21,428 bases of DNA from an uncultured Ruminococcus sp. (GTDB lineage Bacteria; Bacillota; Clostridia; Oscillospirales; Ruminococcaceae): positions 1 through 21,428 of the forward strand of contig NZ_CAMHRZ010000024.1 of the NCBI RefSeq assembly GCF_946187255.1. Reading direction: 5' to 3'. Under the pieces are notes generated by a model. It had not been told where the DNA came from. It made no database searches and worked only from the letters and a program-made list of their open reading frames with translations. Below are positions 1-7,470 of this stretch, in pieces. The position numbers and the translations under genes were made by a program. Positions within the stretch are counted from its first letter, which is position 1; every line of letters begins with the position of its first letter.

Positions 1-1064
1 ATATCCTCATCTATCTCCGCGCCCGTTACGCTTACGCCGCCTTCGATGGTATTTCCGAGAAACAGGCTGTCGGGATCATTAGTCATGTCAGAATACTCCG
101 AGTAGGCGGGCGCGTAGTAATACCAGTCGATAGTGAGGTCTACCGCATCTCCGTTCACGCCGATGATGATATTGTCAAGCTCTCTGGTGAACATATCGGG
201 GGCAGCCGTCGGGTTATATATAATCAGGGATTTCCAGCTGCCTGTATAGCTCAGCGGATTTGTCAGCATCTGCGCGTCTTCGGGCGGGATATACATCATG
301 CCGAACTGTCCGTTTATCCACTCAAAGTCCTCAAATGTGGGTCTTTCGCTTGTATCATAGCTCATGGCTTCGGTGTAGGCGGCGTTGTCATTGTCTATCT
401 TCTGCTGTTCGGCAGACTTTGTAGTCACCTGCGGAGCAGTCGTCTCTGCGGGTTTTGTGGTCTCAGCAGGCTTGGATGTGGTAGTCTGTGCAGTCGTAGT
501 CTCTGCGGGCTTCTCCGTCTTTTTGGTGCGCTTGGTCTTTTTGGTGGAAGTTTCTTCCGCTTTTTCCGTTGTCACTTCGGTCACGGCAGCGGAACTGTCC
601 CCGCTCTCGCTTTCAAGCTCGGGCTCATCCTTTTCGGTCTTCTTGGTCTTTTTGGATGAAGTCTCGGCGGCTGCATTGCTCTCCGTCTTGCTGTCTGCGG
701 ATGATGAAGACACCGAGCTGTCGGTCTTGACGTTCTTATTCAGCAGATAACCCGGCTTTATCAGCAGCAGAAAGCCCGCGATGAGCACCGCCCCCGATGC
801 AAAGGTTATCAGCGAGATAGCAACAGGATTCAAGCCCTTTGCCTTAGCCGCACCCTGCGGGGGTGTGTCATAGTTATTCAGCGAAGGGTCGCTGTAGCCC
901 TGACCGTAACCGCCCTGCTGGTAATTATTATACCCCTGTGTATTCATTCCCGACTGCGGCGGATAGCTGACATTGTTCTGCGGAGCATTGTTGATGGTAG
1001 CACCGCAATAGGAGCAGAAGGTATCTCCGTCGTTGATAGTACATAAGCAATTAGGACACTGCAT
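1..1064 (-). CDS. Zinc-ribbon, single-pass membrane protein with Thr/Lys-rich linker (partial, runs off left edge)
   Basis: Reading leftwards from an ATG at 1064, the frame stays open for 354 codons to the window edge, so the C-terminus is missing. An AGGAGGTGA-type ribosome site lies about 6 nt upstream. The N-terminus is a short zinc ribbon with Cys3, Cys6, Cys17 and Cys20, followed by a Gly/Gln/Tyr-rich stretch (about 25-75) and one hydrophobic segment (about 81-103). Next is a long low-complexity linker (about 105-225) rich in Lys/Thr/Glu, with repeated TTT and PAETT-like units typical of extracellular spacers in Ruminococcus. The last visible ~125 residues look like a folded extracytoplasmic domain with many aromatics and acidic residues; I do not recognise it. 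Likely topology is cytoplasmic ribbon, one helix, outside domain. Function unknown. Confidence 0.85.
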   Translation of the reverse strand, partial: MQCPNCLCTINDGDTFCSYCGATINNAPQNNVSYPPQSGMNTQGYNNYQQGGYGQGYSDPSLNNYDTPPQGAAKAKGLNPVAISLITFASGAVLIAGFLLLIKPGYLLNKNVKTDSSVSSSSADSKTESNAAAETSSKKTKKTEKDEPELESESGDSSAAVTEVTTEKAEETSTKKTKRTKKTEKPAETTTAQTTTSKPAETTKPAETTAPQVTTKSAEQQKIDNDNAAYTEAMSYDTSERPTFEDFEWINGQFGMMYIPPEDAQMLTNPLSYTGSWKSLIIYNPTAAPDMFTRELDNIIIGVNGDAVDLTIDWYYYAPAYSEYSDMTNDPDSLFLGNTIEGGVSVTGAEIDED

Positions 1065-1115
1065 ATTGTCACCTCCGTATAAATGCAACAAATTAGCGAA
1101 GTTAATGTTGAATAT

Positions 1116-1144
1116 ATTATAGCATATTTTAAACTGTTTGTAAA
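1116..1144 (-). promoter_or_regulatory. Sigma-A-type promoter for the zinc-ribbon membrane protein
   Basis: On the minus strand a TTTACA box (1139-1144) and a TATAAT box (1116-1121) are separated by exactly 17 bp. The start codon is about 50 nt further downstream. Confidence 0.75.
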
Positions 1145-1195
1145 GCCTGCGGGAAAAATTATTTACAATTGTATAATTATGTCACCTTTTCGGAC

Positions 1196-1230
1196 AAAAA
1201 AACGTCCGAAGGAAGTGTATCCTTCGGACG
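1196..1230 (-). terminator. Rho-independent terminator of the PrsA-like lipoprotein gene
   Basis: A perfect 11-bp stem pairs 1203-1213 with 1220-1230 around a 6-nt loop. On the minus strand it is followed by seven T (1196-1202). It starts 15 nt after the lipoprotein stop codon. Confidence 0.93.
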
Positions 1231-1245
1231 CTGTTATTGTTTTGA

Positions 1246-2532
1246 TCACTGGAGGCTCTCGTAGTATTCAGCCTGCTTGTCGTATACGACCTTAGCGGTA
1301 AATTTCTTGATAGCATCGGAATTCTCGGAGAACTTCATATCCTCTACCCAGCTGTCGATCTTTGACTGGAAGTCATCGCCCTTCATGGTCTGGAGGAGGT
1401 TGTCGCGGTTCTTGCTTGCGTAATCCGCGCTGTTCTCGGAGACATCGCCCTTCATGATGACATAGTAGAAGCTGTCATCCTCATAGGCTGCCGCCTTATT
1501 GATATCAATGCCCTTTACGAAGTCAGCCAGCTTGCCTGTTATGGATGCCTTGCCCTCTTCATCCAGCTCACCAAAGTTGAACATGGTCTCGTTGGGGTTG
1601 GTATCATCTCCGGTACCGTCCTCATCGGAAGAAAGCAGGTCATTGATATCAACTACCGTACCGTCGTCATTTACAAGCTCAGACTCATCCAGCACCATAT
1701 CGTCAAGATCCTCGACCTCTTCCATCTCCGCACCGGGTGCAACGGGACCTGAATCGCCTACGACATCTACGCTGCCGTCGTCTGTGGAATCTTCCTCTGC
1801 GGAAGTCTCAGCCTCCAGCTTAGCCTTTGCGTACTCGTCGTACTCTGCTATGATCTCATCGAAGGAATCATAATCATAGCCCTCAGCCTTTGCAAGGAAC
1901 TCGTCCCTTATCTGCTCGTTCTCCTTGTTTTCGCTTTCTTTGGTAGCATCGTCTTCGGCATCGGACTTGGTTATCCTTATCGCCTTATATCTGATAAAGT
2001 TGTCCTCGACATACTTTTTCATATCATCATCGGTAACAGCCTCAACGCCGTCGGTGCTGTAGAAGTAATCAAACAGCTTGGTACGCATTTTGTCTGCTGT
2101 TACCACCTGTCTGATAGAATCCTTAGAGATGCCCTCAGCTTCCAGGAGTCCGCTGCTGCTGTTCCATATACTCTTGACATCGTCATTGATCTGTGAGGTC
2201 TCCTCGTCGGTAAGCTCCAGTCCCAGCTCTTTGAACTTAGCTGTGACAGCCATGCACTCCTTAGTAGCGGTCCTTGCTTTATCAGCCAGATACTCGCTCA
2301 TCTTCTTGCCTTCGATCTCCTGATCGAAATCCAGCTCAGCGGCACCGCTCATATAGTACGCCATAGTCATCTGATAGGACAATTCGGAGTACAGATTATA
2401 GATATAAATACCTGCGTTGACCTTTTCAGTGTTATTATAGGTCATAGCATATCTTGTATCGGAGCAGCCAGTCATAGTGAGCATTACAGCCGAAGCTGCG
2501 ATCGCTGCCAGAGCTCTTTTAAATTTATTCAT
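1246..2532 (-). CDS. Lipoprotein related to PrsA/SurA-type foldases (peptidyl-prolyl isomerase-like)
   Basis: The 428-residue product starts with a lysine-containing n-region, a hydrophobic stretch and an MTGC lipobox (Cys23 would be lipidated), so it is an envelope lipoprotein. The central part (about 60-200) is helical and charged with a YVEDNF..YKAI motif, as in the SurA_N/PrsA N-terminal chaperone domain. A C-terminal piece (about 320-400) with FADFVKGID..AAYEDDSFYYVI-like content resembles the end of a parvulin or PrsA domain. Between them lies a very acidic, Asp/Glu/Ser-rich insertion (about 245-318). Members of this group help fold secreted proteins at the outer membrane face. I cannot see a complete parvulin active site, so catalysis is doubtful. 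Own promoter and terminator: monocistronic. Confidence 0.8.
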   Translation of the reverse strand: MNKFKRALAAIAASAVMLTMTGCSDTRYAMTYNNTEKVNAGIYIYNLYSELSYQMTMAYYMSGAAELDFDQEIEGKKMSEYLADKARTATKECMAVTAKFKELGLELTDEETSQINDDVKSIWNSSSGLLEAEGISKDSIRQVVTADKMRTKLFDYFYSTDGVEAVTDDDMKKYVEDNFIRYKAIRITKSDAEDDATKESENKENEQIRDEFLAKAEGYDYDSFDEIIAEYDEYAKAKLEAETSAEEDSTDDGSVDVVGDSGPVAPGAEMEEVEDLDDMVLDESELVNDDGTVVDINDLLSSDEDGTGDDTNPNETMFNFGELDEEGKASITGKLADFVKGIDINKAAAYEDDSFYYVIMKGDVSENSADYASKNRDNLLQTMKGDDFQSKIDSWVEDMKFSENSDAIKKFTAKVVYDKQAEYYESLQ

Positions 2533-2584
2533 TTATATCCAGATCCTTTCCTGCTTTTTAGTGAAAACAGACTTTAACTTATAT

Positions 2585-2613
2585 ATTATACAACATTGTG
2601 CCGAATAAGTCAA
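2585..2613 (-). promoter_or_regulatory. Sigma-A-type promoter of the lipoprotein gene
   Basis: Minus-strand TTGACT (2608-2613) and TATAAT (2585-2590) are 17 bp apart. The start codon is about 50 nt downstream. Confidence 0.85.
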
Positions 2614-2660
2614 GGGCTGAACATAATTTTCTTATATTTCCGTGAGAATAGTTGCAGGAA

Positions 2661-2748
2661 CGCGGCAGCAAACCTGCGCCAACAACAAAGCCAGTCGCGA
2701 ACCAAAGCGCGCGGCTTAGTTTGTTTTGGGCGCTCATTTGCTGCCGCG
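2661..2748. other. 88-nt interrupted inverted repeat (long hairpin) behind the Crp/Fnr gene
   Basis: A perfect 12-bp outer stem pairs 2661-2672 with 2737-2748. After a 3x3 internal loop a GCGCC/GGCGC stem follows (2676-2680 with 2729-2733), then an imperfect A-rich/T-rich part. The tip carries AGCC/GGCT (2689-2692 with 2713-2716) and CGCG/CGCG (2696-2699 with 2708-2711) around an 8-nt loop. Neither strand has a T-run after the stem, so it is not a standard intrinsic terminator. It begins 1 nt after the stop codon of the regulator gene and ends about 50 bp before the lipoprotein promoter. It could be a structured 3' UTR, a small non-autonomous repeat element or a regulatory RNA. Confidence 0.7.
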
Positions 2749-2749
2749 A

Positions 2750-3394
2750 TCATAACTCCCTCAGATCCGTCAGCAGCGTTATCTTTCTCCCTGCGGAGTG
2801 CAATACGCCCTCATCATTGAGCCGCTTTATCTCCCTCATCATCGCACTTCTGTCACAGCCAAGATAATCCGCCAGCTCCGAAAGAGACAGCGGCAGCGAC
2901 TGCACTGTACGTCTGCGGATATCCAGAAAGTATCCCATTGCCGTCAGCAGCTTCTCGCGTATCGTCCGTCTTGTAAGGATATCGATATGCGCTATGCTCC
3001 TGCGTGCTGCCTGTCCCATGAGCATATCTATCAGCGCCGCATGGCGGTCACAGCGCTGTTCACAGCAGTGCAGGAGCCTGTCATGGTCGATAAAGGCTAT
3101 CACGCAGTCGGTACGCGCGATGGCATAACAGGCATCCAGCCCTCTTTCGGGGAATACTCCCCCGCCAAAGGCATCACCCTCGCGGCATATATCTATTATA
3201 TTCTTCTGACCGTCGCTGTTCACGTTGATAAGGAGCACCGTTCCTTCCAGCACGACAGCGGTCTCCCCCGTATCACGCAGCCGCCTGAGTATCATGCCGC
3301 CCTTTTCGCAGTGCTGTATTCGTGCGCCGTAACAGCTGCGGGCAGAGCCTGTATTCTCTATGGAAAAGCCGTTTTCAAGCAAAAGTTCGTTCAT
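2750..3394 (-). CDS. Crp/Fnr-family transcriptional regulator, cysteine-rich
   Basis: The 214-residue protein has the two-domain Crp/Fnr plan. An N-terminal cyclic-nucleotide-binding-like beta-roll (about 5-120) has the V-L-EGTV-L and GDAFGGG features. A dimer helix (about 120-165) leads to a winged helix (about 169-199, LSLSELADYLGCDRSAMMRE), the HTH_Crp type that ends in a 'V' wing. It would bind DNA as a dimer and sense a small molecule or redox state. Nine cysteines (21, 29, 70, 89, 97, 110, 111, 115, 180) are unusually many, but the classical Fnr iron-sulfur spacing is not evident, so redox sensing is only a guess. Transcribed alone from its own promoter, divergently from the methyltransferase-nrdD group. 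The effector and targets are unknown. Confidence 0.88.
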   Translation of the reverse strand: MNELLLENGFSIENTGSARSCYGARIQHCEKGGMILRRLRDTGETAVVLEGTVLLINVNSDGQKNIIDICREGDAFGGGVFPERGLDACYAIARTDCVIAFIDHDRLLHCCEQRCDRHAALIDMLMGQAARRSIAHIDILTRRTIREKLLTAMGYFLDIRRRTVQSLPLSLSELADYLGCDRSAMMREIKRLNDEGVLHSAGRKITLLTDLREL

Positions 3395-3446
3395 ATATCA
3401 TCACTCCATAATGTGCCAAACATTCGCAATAAATACTATATCTTGT

Positions 3447-3475
3447 ATTATAACACAAAAATGTGCTTTTTGCAA
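3447..3475 (-). promoter_or_regulatory. Promoter of the Crp/Fnr gene with a palindrome in its spacer
   Basis: Minus-strand TTGCAA (3470-3475) and TATAAT (3447-3452) are 17 bp apart. The spacer contains a perfect CACA-N4-TGTG inverted repeat at 3454-3465, which is a candidate operator, possibly for autoregulation. Confidence 0.7.
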
Positions 3476-3504
3476 CAGACATCGTGATGCTTTTGTAGTA
3501 TAAT
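3476..3504 (+). promoter_or_regulatory. Divergent promoter for the plus-strand gene group
   Basis: CAGACA (3476-3481, 4 of 6 matches to TTGACA) and TATAAT (3499-3504) have a 17-bp spacer. The hexamer abuts the -35 box of the divergent Crp/Fnr promoter, so one bound regulator could affect both. Confidence 0.55.
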
Positions 3505-3543
3505 ATAAAAACCGGAGTTATCTTCGGCTCACGTCACGGCTAT

Positions 3544-3573
3544 GTACACAAATAAATGATGCATAGTGTGTAC
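3544..3573. repeat. Inverted repeat GTACACA-N16-TGTGTAC in the leader of the plus-strand group
   Basis: Perfect 7-bp arms lie at 3544-3550 and 3567-3573, about 35-65 nt downstream of the predicted transcription start. It could be an operator or a weak RNA hairpin. Which protein would bind it is not visible. Confidence 0.45.
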
Positions 3574-3609
3574 AAAGAAAAAGTTCGGGATATACAGGAG
3601 GTAACATAA

Positions 3610-3728
3610 ATGAAATGCGAAAAATGCGGTTCTGAAAACGTCATTGAAGGCAAGCTCTCGACAGGGACTGCGGCGCTGTATTTGATATCCGCATGGAAGA
3701 CCCGCAGGCGATAATTGAAGATGAATAG
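3610..3728 (+). pseudogene. Small zinc-ribbon gene, internally deleted and frameshifted
   Basis: A perfect AGGAGGT ribosome site (3596-3602) precedes an ATG at 3610. The frame reads a zinc-ribbon start, MKCEKCGSENVIEGKL, with one CxxC pair, then runs into unconvincing sequence and stops at 3712-3714 after 34 codons. In another frame, 3666-3728 encodes DCGAVFDIRMEDPQAIIEDE and then TAG, which looks like the second metal-binding half and natural C-terminus of the same kind of protein. The simplest reading is that a segment holding the middle of the gene and the second CxxC was lost, shifting the frame. A 34-residue peptide may still be made, since the translation signals are intact. It is the first reading frame after the plus-strand promoter. 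Confidence 0.6.
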
Positions 3729-3760
3729 AACGGATTTTACAGCAAAAGGAGAACTATATC

Positions 3761-4429
3761 ATGGATAACAAGTCAGCCTTCAATGTTGATCAGTATGATG
3801 AGAATGTCAGAAAGGTGATACCTTTTTATGATAATATATATGAGCAGATCTTTGATCTGATACGGATATATTGCGGCAGCAGAAAGATATCCATCCTGGA
3901 TGTGGGCTGCGGCACGGGTAATCTCGGTTCAAAGGCGATAAAGCTATTTGATATTTCGGAATTGGTGCTTTGTGACCCTTCCGAAAAAATGCTGGCTGCG
4001 GCAAAAAACAAGCTGGGAGATCATCCCTGCGAGTTTATCGGCATAGGTTCGGAAGAGCTTGGATATGAAAACAGATTTGATGTGGTAACAGCGATACAGT
4101 CGCATCATTATTTTGACAAGCCCACAAGAGAAAAGGCTGTCATGAACTGTTTCAAAGCACTGAAGCCGGGAGGCATTTTTATCTGCTTCGAAAACACGGC
4201 TCCGTTTTCCGAAAAAGGCAGAGATATCTTGCTCAGACGTGTGGAAGAACACGGGCTGAAAGCAGGCAGGACAGCCGAAGAAGTTAAAGCGCACTCTGCA
4301 AGATACAACAAGGAATATTTCCCGATAACGGTGAACGAACATCTTGAACTGCTCAAAAAAACAGGGTTTGGGGTATCGGAATTATTCTGGCATTCTTATA
4401 TGCAGAGCGGATTTTATGCGATAAAATAA
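3761..4429 (+). CDS. Class I SAM-dependent methyltransferase
   Basis: The 222-residue protein has a Rossmann-type methyltransferase core. Motif I is ILDVGCGTGNLG (about 45-56), followed by an acidic strand end at LCDPSEKML (Asp72) for the SAM ribose. A later FDVVTAIQSHHYF strand and LKPGGIFICFEN mark the usual motif II/III region. It is cytosolic by sequence, with no signal or membrane segment. The substrate cannot be told; the fold is of the UbiE/Methyltransf_25 type used on small molecules. An AAAGGAGA ribosome site precedes the ATG. It lies between the broken zinc-ribbon gene and a small unknown gene. Its wobble positions look more A/T-rich than those of nrdD downstream, a hint that this stretch is accessory. 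Confidence 0.85.
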   Translation: MDNKSAFNVDQYDENVRKVIPFYDNIYEQIFDLIRIYCGSRKISILDVGCGTGNLGSKAIKLFDISELVLCDPSEKMLAAAKNKLGDHPCEFIGIGSEELGYENRFDVVTAIQSHHYFDKPTREKAVMNCFKALKPGGIFICFENTAPFSEKGRDILLRRVEEHGLKAGRTAEEVKAHSARYNKEYFPITVNEHLELLKKTGFGVSELFWHSYMQSGFYAIK

Positions 4430-4459
4430 TGTTTGACTGCAACAGGCAGAAGAAAATGA

Positions 4460-4735
4460 ATGGTGATATGTATGCGAGAAAAGGTCATCGTTAAGGCGTT
4501 TTCCGATAAAACAGTGTTAAGCTGCAAGGAACTCTTTCTCAACGATTATTATGATGCCGATCTGCCCGAGATCGATGACAGTGACTATATTTCGGGGCAT
4601 AAGATAGATCGGGTCGAACAGCATTTTTATTCGGATACGGGATGTATCATCCGTATCATTTACTATGATGCAGAGGGTTCACCATACAGATCTGATGAGA
4701 TCAAGGACGGTGTTTGTACCACAGAGGAGCTTTGA
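4460..4735 (+). CDS. Small hypothetical protein (91 or 87 residues)
   Basis: A short open frame without a family I recognise. The product is acidic and has no signal peptide or membrane segment. A central stretch, around HKIDRVEQHFYSDTG, is followed by IIRIIYYDAEGSPYR, which suggests beta strands. Two starts are possible, ATG at 4460 or ATG at 4472; neither has a strong ribosome site (only AGGCAGAAG upstream). The gene is 30 nt downstream of the methyltransferase and in the same direction, so the two are probably cotranscribed. It is about 70 nt ahead of nrdD. Coding status is plausible because of regular codon composition and spacing, but not proven. Confidence 0.55.
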   Translation: MVICMREKVIVKAFSDKTVLSCKELFLNDYYDADLPEIDDSDYISGHKIDRVEQHFYSDTGCIIRIIYYDAEGSPYRSDEIKDGVCTTEEL

Positions 4736-4803
4736 ACTGTCTTACGATCTTTTAAACGGAGCAATAATTTGAGTGTTATGCTATATTTTGCGGAGGGGAA
4801 AAA

Positions 4804-6975
4804 ATGAAGATAATCAAAAGGAACGGCGCAGAGGAGATATTTGACACGAGCAAGATAATCAACGCCGTCAAAAAAGCCAACATCGCAGGCGAAAAGGGAC
4901 GCATCAGCGATGAGGAGATCGCGGATGTTGCCGATTATGTGGAATACAAGTGCAACAAGCTGGGAAGGGCTGTATCAGTAGAGGAGATACAGGATATGGT
5001 GGAGAACCAGCTTATGGCAAAGGGTGCTTTTGAGCTGGCAAGACGCTATGTGCGCTACCGCTACACCCGCTCGCTGATAAGAAAATCCAACACCACCGAC
5101 AATAAGATACTCAGCCTGATCGAGTGTGTGAACGAGGAGGTCAAGCAGGAGAATTCCAACAAAAACCCCACCGTTAACAGCGTTCAGCGTGATTATATGG
5201 CGGGCGAAGTCAGCCGCGACCTCACAAAGAGACTTCTGCTGCCCCAGGAAATAATCGACGCGCATGAGGCGGGTATAATACACTTCCATGATACCGACTA
5301 CTACGCACAGCATATGCACAACTGCGACCTTGTTAATCTTGAGGATATGCTGCAAAACGGCACCGTCATCAGCGAAACACTGATAGAAAAGCCCCACAGC
5401 TTCTCCACCGCCTGCAATATCGCCACCCAGATAATCGCGCAGGTGGCTTCCAACCAGTACGGCGGACAGAGCATAAGCCTTGCCCACTTAGCCCCCTTTG
5501 TACAGACTTCCAGAGTGAAGATACGCAAGGAGCTTGAAGTCGAGATGGCAAAGCTGGGGGTATCACCGACGCAGGAAAAGCTGGACATGATAACCGAGGA
5601 AAGACTGCGCAGGGAGATAACCCGAGGAGTACAGACGATACAGTATCAGGTGGTGACACTGCTGACCACCAACGGACAGGCTCCCTTTGTGACGGTATTC
5701 ATGTACCTCAACGAAGCCAAGAACGAGCAGGAGAAGAAAGACCTCGCAATGATCATCGAGGAGACGCTGAAACAGCGCACCGAAGGCGTCAAGAACGAAT
5801 CGGGGGTATGGGTGACGCCCGCATTCCCGAAGCTGATATATGTTCTTGAAGAGGATAATATAAGCGAAGGCACACCCTATTTCTACCTGACCAAGCTGGC
5901 GGCAAAATGCACCGCAAAGCGCATGGTCCCCGATTATATCTCCGAAAAGGTGATGCTGAAATTAAAGGTGGACAAGAACGGCGAGGGTCACTGCTACACC
6001 TGCATGGGGTGCAGGAGCTTCCTTACACCTTACATTGACGAAAACGGCAAGCCCAAGTATTACGGCAGGTTCAATCAGGGCGTGGTGACCATAAATCTCG
6101 TCGATGTTGCACTGTCAAGCGGCAGGAACAAAGAGGAATTCTGGCGCATATTCGATGAAAGGCTGGAGCTGTGTTACAGGGCGCTGATGTGCAGGCACGA
6201 GCGTCTGAAAGGTACGCTTTCCGATGCGGCACCGATACTGTGGCAGTACGGTGCGCTGGCAAGGCTCAAAAAGGGCGAGACCATTGACAAGCTGCTGTAC
6301 GGCGGGTACTCTACCATCTCGCTGGGCTATGCGGGGCTTTACGAGTGCGTGAAATATATGACCGGCAAGAGCCACACCGACCCCGAAGCAAAGCCCTTCG
6401 CACTGGAGATAATGCAGCACATGAACGATGCCTGCAAGAAGTGGAAAGAAAAGGAGAATATCGACTTCTCCATATACGGCACACCGCTGGAATCCACGAC
6501 CTACAAGTTCGCAAAATGCCTGCAAAAGCGCTTCGGTATCATAGAGGGCATCACCGACAGGAGCTACATCACCAACAGCTATCATGTACACGTCTCCGAA
6601 GAGATAGACGCTTTCACCAAGCTGAAGTTTGAAAGCGAGTTCCAGCACCTGTCACCGGGCGGGGCGATAAGCTATGTGGAAGTGCCGAATATGCAGAAGA
6701 ATATCCCTGCGGTGCTTGATGTGATACGCTTCATATACGATAATATCATGTACGCGGAGCTCAACACCAAGAGCGATTACTGTCAGGTGTGCGGCTTTGA
6801 CGGCGAGATACAGATAACCGAGGATGATGGCAAGCTGGTGTGGGAATGTCCTCAGTGTCACAACCGCGACCAGAACAAGATGAACGTTGCAAGACGCACC
6901 TGCGGATACATAGGCACCCAGTACTGGAATCAGGGCAGAACGCAGGAGATAAGGGACAGGGTTCTCCACCTGTAA
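4804..6975 (+). CDS. nrdD: Anaerobic ribonucleoside-triphosphate reductase (class III, glycyl radical)
   Basis: NrdD reduces ribonucleoside triphosphates to deoxy forms without oxygen, using a glycyl radical installed by NrdG. At 723 residues it is a normal length. The N-terminus is an ATP-cone (about 2-95, starting IIKRNGAEEIFDTSKI), the allosteric dATP/ATP site. Cysteines 397, 400 and 403 (CYTCMGC) lie in the catalytic region. The C-terminus has the structural zinc site, CQVC (660-663) and CPQC (682-685). The radical site RRTCGYIG has Gly701, 22 residues before the end, as in the family. A GGAGGGG ribosome site lies just ahead of the ATG. No NrdR box was recognisable upstream. Its last ~70 bp are duplicated 568 bp downstream, and nrdG is separated from it by two other genes. 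Confidence 0.97.
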   Translation: MKIIKRNGAEEIFDTSKIINAVKKANIAGEKGRISDEEIADVADYVEYKCNKLGRAVSVEEIQDMVENQLMAKGAFELARRYVRYRYTRSLIRKSNTTDNKILSLIECVNEEVKQENSNKNPTVNSVQRDYMAGEVSRDLTKRLLLPQEIIDAHEAGIIHFHDTDYYAQHMHNCDLVNLEDMLQNGTVISETLIEKPHSFSTACNIATQIIAQVASNQYGGQSISLAHLAPFVQTSRVKIRKELEVEMAKLGVSPTQEKLDMITEERLRREITRGVQTIQYQVVTLLTTNGQAPFVTVFMYLNEAKNEQEKKDLAMIIEETLKQRTEGVKNESGVWVTPAFPKLIYVLEEDNISEGTPYFYLTKLAAKCTAKRMVPDYISEKVMLKLKVDKNGEGHCYTCMGCRSFLTPYIDENGKPKYYGRFNQGVVTINLVDVALSSGRNKEEFWRIFDERLELCYRALMCRHERLKGTLSDAAPILWQYGALARLKKGETIDKLLYGGYSTISLGYAGLYECVKYMTGKSHTDPEAKPFALEIMQHMNDACKKWKEKENIDFSIYGTPLESTTYKFAKCLQKRFGIIEGITDRSYITNSYHVHVSEEIDAFTKLKFESEFQHLSPGGAISYVEVPNMQKNIPAVLDVIRFIYDNIMYAELNTKSDYCQVCGFDGEIQITEDDGKLVWECPQCHNRDQNKMNVARRTCGYIGTQYWNQGRTQEIRDRVLHL

Positions 6976-6977
6976 TA
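6911..6977 (+). repeat. Direct repeat copy 1: 3' end of nrdD
   Basis: This segment encodes the last residues of NrdD and its stop codon. Copy 2 lies at 7479-7545, a fixed offset of 568 bp without gaps. Over 70 aligned positions (6911-6980) I count 57 identities; within 6931-6970 there are 36 of 40. Confidence 0.85.
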
Positions 6978-7002
6978 ATGTATCGGGATACGGGAGATAA
7001 TA

Positions 7003-7443
7003 ATGATAGAGTTACGACCTGTTGACAAGAACAACATTGATGATGTGCTGGCTCTGGAAGTTCATGAACATCAGAAAAGATTTGTTTCAACTGTGGCAGA
7101 ATCTTTGGCGCAGGCTTATGTCTACAAGGATAATGCATACCCTTTTGCGGTGTACAGTGGTGATGAGATAGTTGGTTTTATAATGATGGGCTACTACGAG
7201 GTAAAGCATTATTACACTCTGTGGAAATTTCTCATAGATAAAAAACATCAGCATAAGGGCTATGGAAGACAAGCGCTGGCACTCGGAATTAAATACCTGA
7301 AAGACAAGTTCGATGTTGATTCTGTCTATACCGGTGTAGTCCCCGGAAATGCGGTCGCATCCCGGCTGTATCGGTCGGTTGGTTTCGTATCCACAGGACT
7401 TATCGAACTTGGCATGGAAGAACTTCGGCTTGAATGCAAGTGA
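7003..7443 (+). CDS. GNAT-family N-acetyltransferase (diamine/polyamine acetyltransferase-like)
   Basis: The 146-residue protein is a single GNAT domain of typical size. The acetyl-CoA-binding motif A is HQHKGYGRQAL (about 82-92; Q/R-x-x-G-x-G/A), and the C-terminal part has GNAVASRLYRSVGF, the usual helix and strand after the active site. The ALEVHEHQKRFV..SLAQAYV start and LWKFLID strand resemble Bacillus BltD/PaiA spermidine acetyltransferases. Polyamine acetylation is therefore my best guess, not a certainty. A GGGAG ribosome site lies 7 nt before the ATG. It sits between two copies of the nrdD 3' end and splits nrdD from nrdG. It looks visibly more A/T-rich than nrdD, consistent with later acquisition. 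Confidence 0.85.
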   Translation: MIELRPVDKNNIDDVLALEVHEHQKRFVSTVAESLAQAYVYKDNAYPFAVYSGDEIVGFIMMGYYEVKHYYTLWKFLIDKKHQHKGYGRQALALGIKYLKDKFDVDSVYTGVVPGNAVASRLYRSVGFVSTGLIELGMEELRLECK

Positions 7444-7470
7444 TTTTTAGTGTAATCAGGAGACTTACCT

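Noticed and set aside
385..750. Open frame on the plus strand encoding a Val/Ser-rich, membrane-like 121-residue product
   Set aside because: It is the complement of the Thr/Lys-rich linker of the zinc-ribbon protein; low-complexity codons on one strand keep the other strand open. No ribosome site.
2798..3487. 229-codon plus-strand frame across the Crp/Fnr gene
   Set aside because: The opposite strand carries a clear two-domain Crp/Fnr protein with promoter and ribosome site; this frame has no recognisable motifs.
4736..4803. A/T-rich stretch before nrdD examined for a promoter and NrdR boxes
   Set aside because: TTGAGT and TATATT are present but only 7 bp apart, and no paired NrdR-like palindromes are seen, so no site is claimed.
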